The notes beneath the pieces were generated by a model that was not told where the DNA came from, made no database searches, and worked only from the letters and a program-made list of their open reading frames with translations. Shown one piece after another: positions 59,640 to 64,000 of a DNA stretch of 64,000 nucleotides. Numbering within the stretch: the first letter of the stretch is position 1; every line of letters starts with the position of its first letter. The position numbers and the translations under genes are program-made. Source of the DNA: Streptococcus moroccensis (GTDB taxonomy: Bacteria; Bacillota; Bacilli; Lactobacillales; Streptococcaceae); assembly GCF_030812835.1 (NCBI RefSeq), contig NZ_JAUSTM010000008.1:34360-98359 (forward strand), read 5' to 3'.

Positions 59640-60464
59640 GTGGTTGCTTTCTTTGCTCTTTTCACTGTGATTCTTTTATTCACAAAGATTAGCAACGATC
59701 GCTTGAAAGCCCAAGAAGAGGCTGCTCGCATCGCTGCTGAGAAAAAAGCTAGCCAAGCAGCAGCAAAAAAAGCATCTTCAACGTCGTCAATTGAAATCAC
59801 TGAAGAACTTGTTTCTAAGCCTATTATCGACCTTTCTGGCTGGCAATTGCCAACTAGCATTGATTACGATGTCATGTCTGAATACATTTCAGGAGCTATT
59901 ATCCGTGTCCAAAGTGGCATGAACACGACTAAAGACAATAATGCATCTGATATCAATGGTCTCGATAAAGCCTACAAGATTCATATCGAAGAATTTCAAG
60001 AGCGCCAAGTGCCAGTGGCTGTCTATGCCTATGTTACTGGTAAAAGCGAAGAAGAAATGCGCAAGGAAGCCAAAACGTTTTACAAGGCTGCTGAACCTTA
60101 CAATCCAACCTTTTATTGGTTAGACGTTGAAGAAAAAACAATGTCTGATATGGATGCTGGAGTTGAAGCTTTCCGTTCAGAGTTAGAAAGCCTTGGAGCT
60201 AAGAAGATTGGTATTTATATCGGTACCTATTTTATGGACGACCACTCCATTTCAGTTGATAAGTTTGATGCTGTCTGGATGCCAACCTATGGTTCTGATT
60301 CAGGCTATTTTGAAGCCCTCCCATCAACAGACATTGACTACGACCTCCATCAGTACACCTCCCGTGGGTGGGCCGCAGGTATTAATGAAGTTGTTGATTT
60401 AAACCAACTTTCCCCTAACAAGGATAAGATTGAAACGTATAAGAAATTATTTACCCTTGAGTAA
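59640..60464 (+). CDS. GH25 family lysozyme, 5' end frameshifted
   Basis: The open frame gives 274 aa from a GTG at 59640. A membrane segment is followed by an Ala/Glu/Lys-rich helix (about 20-45) and a GH25 domain with PIIDLSGWQ, AIIRVQSGMNTTKDNNASD and FYWLDVEEKTMSDMD; the catalytic acids fall in these motifs. The natural start seems to be the ATG at 59614, but the frame shifts in a run of seven A (59617-59623). One more A would give MKKKIKPLFVVAFFALF in frame. It should cleave muramic acid bonds in peptidoglycan. Confidence 0.85.
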   Translation: MVAFFALFTVILLFTKISNDRLKAQEEAARIAAEKKASQAAAKKASSTSSIEITEELVSKPIIDLSGWQLPTSIDYDVMSEYISGAIIRVQSGMNTTKDNNASDINGLDKAYKIHIEEFQERQVPVAVYAYVTGKSEEEMRKEAKTFYKAAEPYNPTFYWLDVEEKTMSDMDAGVEAFRSELESLGAKKIGIYIGTYFMDDHSISVDKFDAVWMPTYGSDSGYFEALPSTDIDYDLHQYTSRGWAAGINEVVDLNQLSPNKDKIETYKKLFTLE

Positions 60465-60524
60465 AAGACTTCATTTTTTGTTGAGACTAAGTCTTAGTCC
60501 TTCAATGTCACATTGAAAACTGCA

Positions 60525-60630
60525 AAACAGTGTGGGTTGGTTTAGAATTGACTTCCATATCTTCTAAATCAACTGCACGGGGGTGGGAATGAGAATTCAT
60601 TTACTTGAGTTCTATCCCACTCTCTTTTTA
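60525..60630. repeat. streptococcal intergenic hairpin element (GTGGGAC type), copy 2, diverged
   Basis: Oriented leftward. GTGGGA/TCCCAC arms (60583-60588 and 60615-60620) enclose GAATTC/GAGTTC, and CAACTGCACGGGGGTGGGA matches the inverse of copy 1 at 53211-53342. The rest is too diverged to align by eye. Confidence 0.55.
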
Positions 60631-60693
60631 TTGGGACAACAAAACATAAATGGTTAGTTGCTAACCGTTTACGAATAATTGAAAATAACCCTT

Positions 60694-61170
60694 ATGGCTA
60701 AAAAAAGTAAACTAAAAAAAACACTGGTTGAACAGATTTTGGATAAAGCAGGGATTGCTTATCAATCTGTTGCCTTTCATCTCATGGACGAGGACAGTAA
60801 AAACGATATCCCTCGTGAAACCATCTTTAAGACCTTGGCTCTGATCGGAGATAAAACAGGTCCCATCATCGGAATCGTTCCCCTGACCAGTCATCTTTCC
60901 GAGAAAAAGCTGGCCCAGGTTTCTGGTAACAAAAAGGTTCATATGATTCCACAAAAAGATCTTCAAAAAACAACTGGCTATGTCCATGGAGCTAACAACC
61001 CTGTTGGCATTCGCCAAAAACATAGATTTCCAATCATCATTGACCAATCTGCCTTAGACAAAGACCACATGATTGTCTCGGCTGGCGAGTTGGGACGAAG
61101 CGTTTCCCTCAAAGCTAGTGACCTGGCAGCTTTTGTTCAAGCTGATTTCGCAGATATTTTAACCGATTAA
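60694..61170 (+). CDS. ybaK: YbaK/EbsC family aminoacyl-tRNA deacylase
   Basis: 158 aa from MAKKSKLKKTLVEQIL at 60694. It removes mischarged amino acids (Cys or Ala) from tRNA in related proteins. Family residues appear in IFKTLALIGD, VPLTSHLSEKKLAQVSGNKKV and TGYVHGANNPVGIRQKHRFPIIID. No ribosome site precedes the ATG; a weak promoter ends 7 nt before it. A TTG at 60679 could be an alternative start, also without a ribosome site. Confidence 0.88.
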   Translation: MAKKSKLKKTLVEQILDKAGIAYQSVAFHLMDEDSKNDIPRETIFKTLALIGDKTGPIIGIVPLTSHLSEKKLAQVSGNKKVHMIPQKDLQKTTGYVHGANNPVGIRQKHRFPIIIDQSALDKDHMIVSAGELGRSVSLKASDLAAFVQADFADILTD

Positions 61171-61206
61171 CCTAAATGCATTAATGACTACACGATAGGA
61201 GAAACG

Positions 61207-61866
61207 ATGACCTTATTATATTTTGTACGACATGGCAGAACAGAATGGAATTTGGAAGGCCGCTTCCAAGGACACCAAGCTGATTCACCCCTTCTTCCAG
61301 CAACGTTGGAAGATTTAGAAGTTCTCGGTGAGCACCTGGCCAGTGTTTCTTTTGACCATATCTTTTCAAGCGATCTTCCCCGAGCTGCAAAGACGGCTGA
61401 AGCGATCTTAGAAAAGCAGCCACGCTCAACAGAGTTAACTCTGACACCTGAATTACGGGAGTGGCAGTTAGGCAAATTAGAAGGAACCAAGGTTTCTTTG
61501 ATGCAGAGCCTCTACCCTAAGCAACACCATGCTTTTCGTCATAATCTGGCCAAGTTTAACCCACGATTGTTTGAGGCTGAGAGTGTGTTTATGGCGACTC
61601 AACGGATGGGGAATTTTGTCAAAGCTCAAAAAGAGTTAGGAGCCGACAATCTCCTCTTTGTCAGTCACGGAGCCATCTCTACTGCTTCCATCCGGAGCCT
61701 CTTAGGCTATGATACTGCTGAGCTTCGCAAGGCCGGTGGTCTGACAAATTCTAGTGTAACGATTTTAGAAACTGATGATTTTGAACACTTTCATCTGAAA
61801 TTATGGAATGATATTAGTTTCTTGCAGCATGAACAAGAAGTGATGCAAACAGGCCTTTCCAAATAA
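61207..61866 (+). CDS. histidine phosphatase family protein (phosphoglycerate mutase-like)
   Basis: 219 aa. The phospho-histidine motif FVRHGRTEWN is at residues 6-15, with ELREWQLGKLEG and VSHGAIST (second catalytic His) downstream. The family covers broad-specificity phosphatases, and a glycolytic role is unlikely. It lies 36 nt after the ybaK stop with a TAGGAGAAACG site, so the two may be one unit. Confidence 0.9.
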   Translation: MTLLYFVRHGRTEWNLEGRFQGHQADSPLLPATLEDLEVLGEHLASVSFDHIFSSDLPRAAKTAEAILEKQPRSTELTLTPELREWQLGKLEGTKVSLMQSLYPKQHHAFRHNLAKFNPRLFEAESVFMATQRMGNFVKAQKELGADNLLFVSHGAISTASIRSLLGYDTAELRKAGGLTNSSVTILETDDFEHFHLKLWNDISFLQHEQEVMQTGLSK

Positions 61867-61964
61867 ATCTTCTAAGAAAAGGCTGATTTTTCCACTTTTT
61901 TATGATAAAATGATACGGTGTTAATGAACTGAACAAAGGCTCGTCAACAAGTCTTTGTTTTTGA

Positions 61965-63473
<1,509 letters not shown>

Positions 63474-63591
63474 TCACGCTTAAAAACCTTGATATTATAA
63501 GGTTTTGAGAGATAGAAATGCATAACTTAACAAACATTTAACAAAAATTATTAAAATATTGTTAAACCAAAATTAAAAGATTTAAAATAAT

Positions 63592-63647
63592 AAAAAACGA
63601 ACATTCTTCAAGAGTGCAGTCTCTAGATAAAAGAACGTTCGTTTTTT
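63592..63647. terminator. long bidirectional hairpin after lysS
   Basis: AAAAAACGAACATTCTT pairs with AAGAACGTTCGTTTTTT (one mismatch), with T- and A-runs on either side. It probably ends lysS rightward and the broken gene at 63655 leftward. Confidence 0.75.
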
Positions 63648-63654
63648 ATTTTCC

Positions 63655-63807
63655 CTAAGCATCACGTTTATTTGAAGGATCGATAGAAAAGCGGAACCTG
63701 AAATCATGCCAATTGTCTGAGACAAATTCTTGAATGGCAGTTGAGATAAAGTCGAGGCAATAGTTGTCATTATCTCGTAACTGTTCTGCATTAAAATTTA
63801 AAAGAAA
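63655..63807 (-). pseudogene. C-terminal remnant of an unknown gene
   Basis: A minus-strand frame of 50 codons without a start reads FLLNFNAEQLRDNDNYCLDF and ends FRFSIDPSNKRDA at a TAG (63657-63655). It is cut off by a TAA at 63810-63808, close to the IS end at 63842. The composition (acidic, aromatic) looks like real protein rather than chance. The family is not recognised. Confidence 0.5.
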
Positions 63808-63841
63808 TTACTGGACGAATTGGGTTGGTACACTCTATAAG

Positions 63842-64000
63842 GGCTCTATAATTTCTGTAGTGGGTAAAAACCTTACGGAGATTATGGAGCCTTTTTGAGT
63901 GTAGAAAAAAAGTCCCATATGACTTATAATGAAAAGTGACCAAACAACTCATTAGAAAGACACATATGGAACATCTTAAGAATACCACAGATTTAATCGG
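63842..64000 (+). mobile_element. left end of an IS element, probably ISL3 family
   Basis: The sequence GGCTCTATAATTTCTGTAG starting at 63842 looks like an ISL3-type terminal inverted repeat. An imperfect inverse of it (ATTATGGAGCC end) lies at about 63872-63891, giving a terminal hairpin. A transposase start follows 124 nt from the end. The right end is outside the window, so neither the full length nor a target duplication can be checked. Confidence 0.6.
63966..64000 (+). CDS. transposase, N-terminal fragment at window edge
   Basis: An ATG at 63966 opens MEHLKNTTDLIG and the frame leaves the window. The position after the IS end and the resemblance to ISL3 transposase starts support the call. 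Only 11 full codons are visible. Confidence 0.5.
   Translation, partial: MEHLKNTTDLI

Noticed and set aside
63791..63988. 65-codon minus-strand frame over the IS end
   Set aside because: It lies across the terminal repeat and the transposase start and is explained by them.

Overview
The window reads as one contiguous piece of a Streptococcus chromosome. Supporting signs are the order miaA-hflX, rexB-rexA, pheS-GNAT-pheT with a T-box, murA-epuA-endA, pspC-hprK-lgt-DUF948-YtxH, tuf/ftsW/ppc, a relP-relR-relS operon, small family proteins such as DUF3042 and DUF3270, and AT-rich intergenic DNA with strong Shine-Dalgarno sites. I cannot name the species from sequence alone.

Layout. 1-12 kb (minus strand): a partial unknown gene, hflX, miaA, a DUF3042 gene, an ABC exporter pair and the rexAB end-processing nuclease. 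12.1-15.4 kb: an AT-rich McrBC restriction pair placed between housekeeping genes. 15.5-24.7 kb: pheT/GNAT/pheS behind a Phe T-box, then endA-epuA-murA, a DUF1146 gene and rqcH. 24.9-34.5 kb: alsD, a TPR protein, an AI-2E family permease, a 6-phosphogluconolactonase-like propeller, mgtE, an unknown membrane-anchored protein, eno and a YueI protein. 34.7-45.2 kb: a YghU-like GST, relSRP, a HhH-GPD glycosylase, an orphan class B sortase, dagK, ligA, a U32 peptidase and a DUF3270 gene. 45.2-57.5 kb: envelope and regulatory genes (YtxH, DUF948, lgt, hprK, pspC), metK, tuf, an ECF sigma/anti-sigma pair, ppc and ftsW. 57.6-64 kb: glutathione peroxidase, a DUF4430 lipoprotein with an ECF S-component, a frameshifted GH25 lysozyme, a YbaK deacylase, a phosphatase, lysS and the left end of an IS element.

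The most unusual structure is a three-copy non-coding element (34.5, 40.3 and 58.1 kb; about 260, 310 and 430 bp). Each copy has short inverted ends (G-A/T-AGA-C/T-AAA) and a heavily paired interior with compensatory changes. Each copy is bracketed by two near-identical copies of a terminator hairpin, and that hairpin differs between the three loci. This looks like an element that inserts at intrinsic terminators and duplicates them, or a structured RNA family spread that way. I do not recognise it.

Secondary points of interest: several genes whose -10 box ends only 6-7 nt before the ATG with little or no ribosome binding site (possible leaderless mRNAs); an ECF-type promoter in front of the ECF sigma gene; a one-base A-tract frameshift at the start of the GH25 lysozyme; a small leader ORF broken by two adjacent TAG codons; and a 60-bp hairpin unit repeated upstream of metK.
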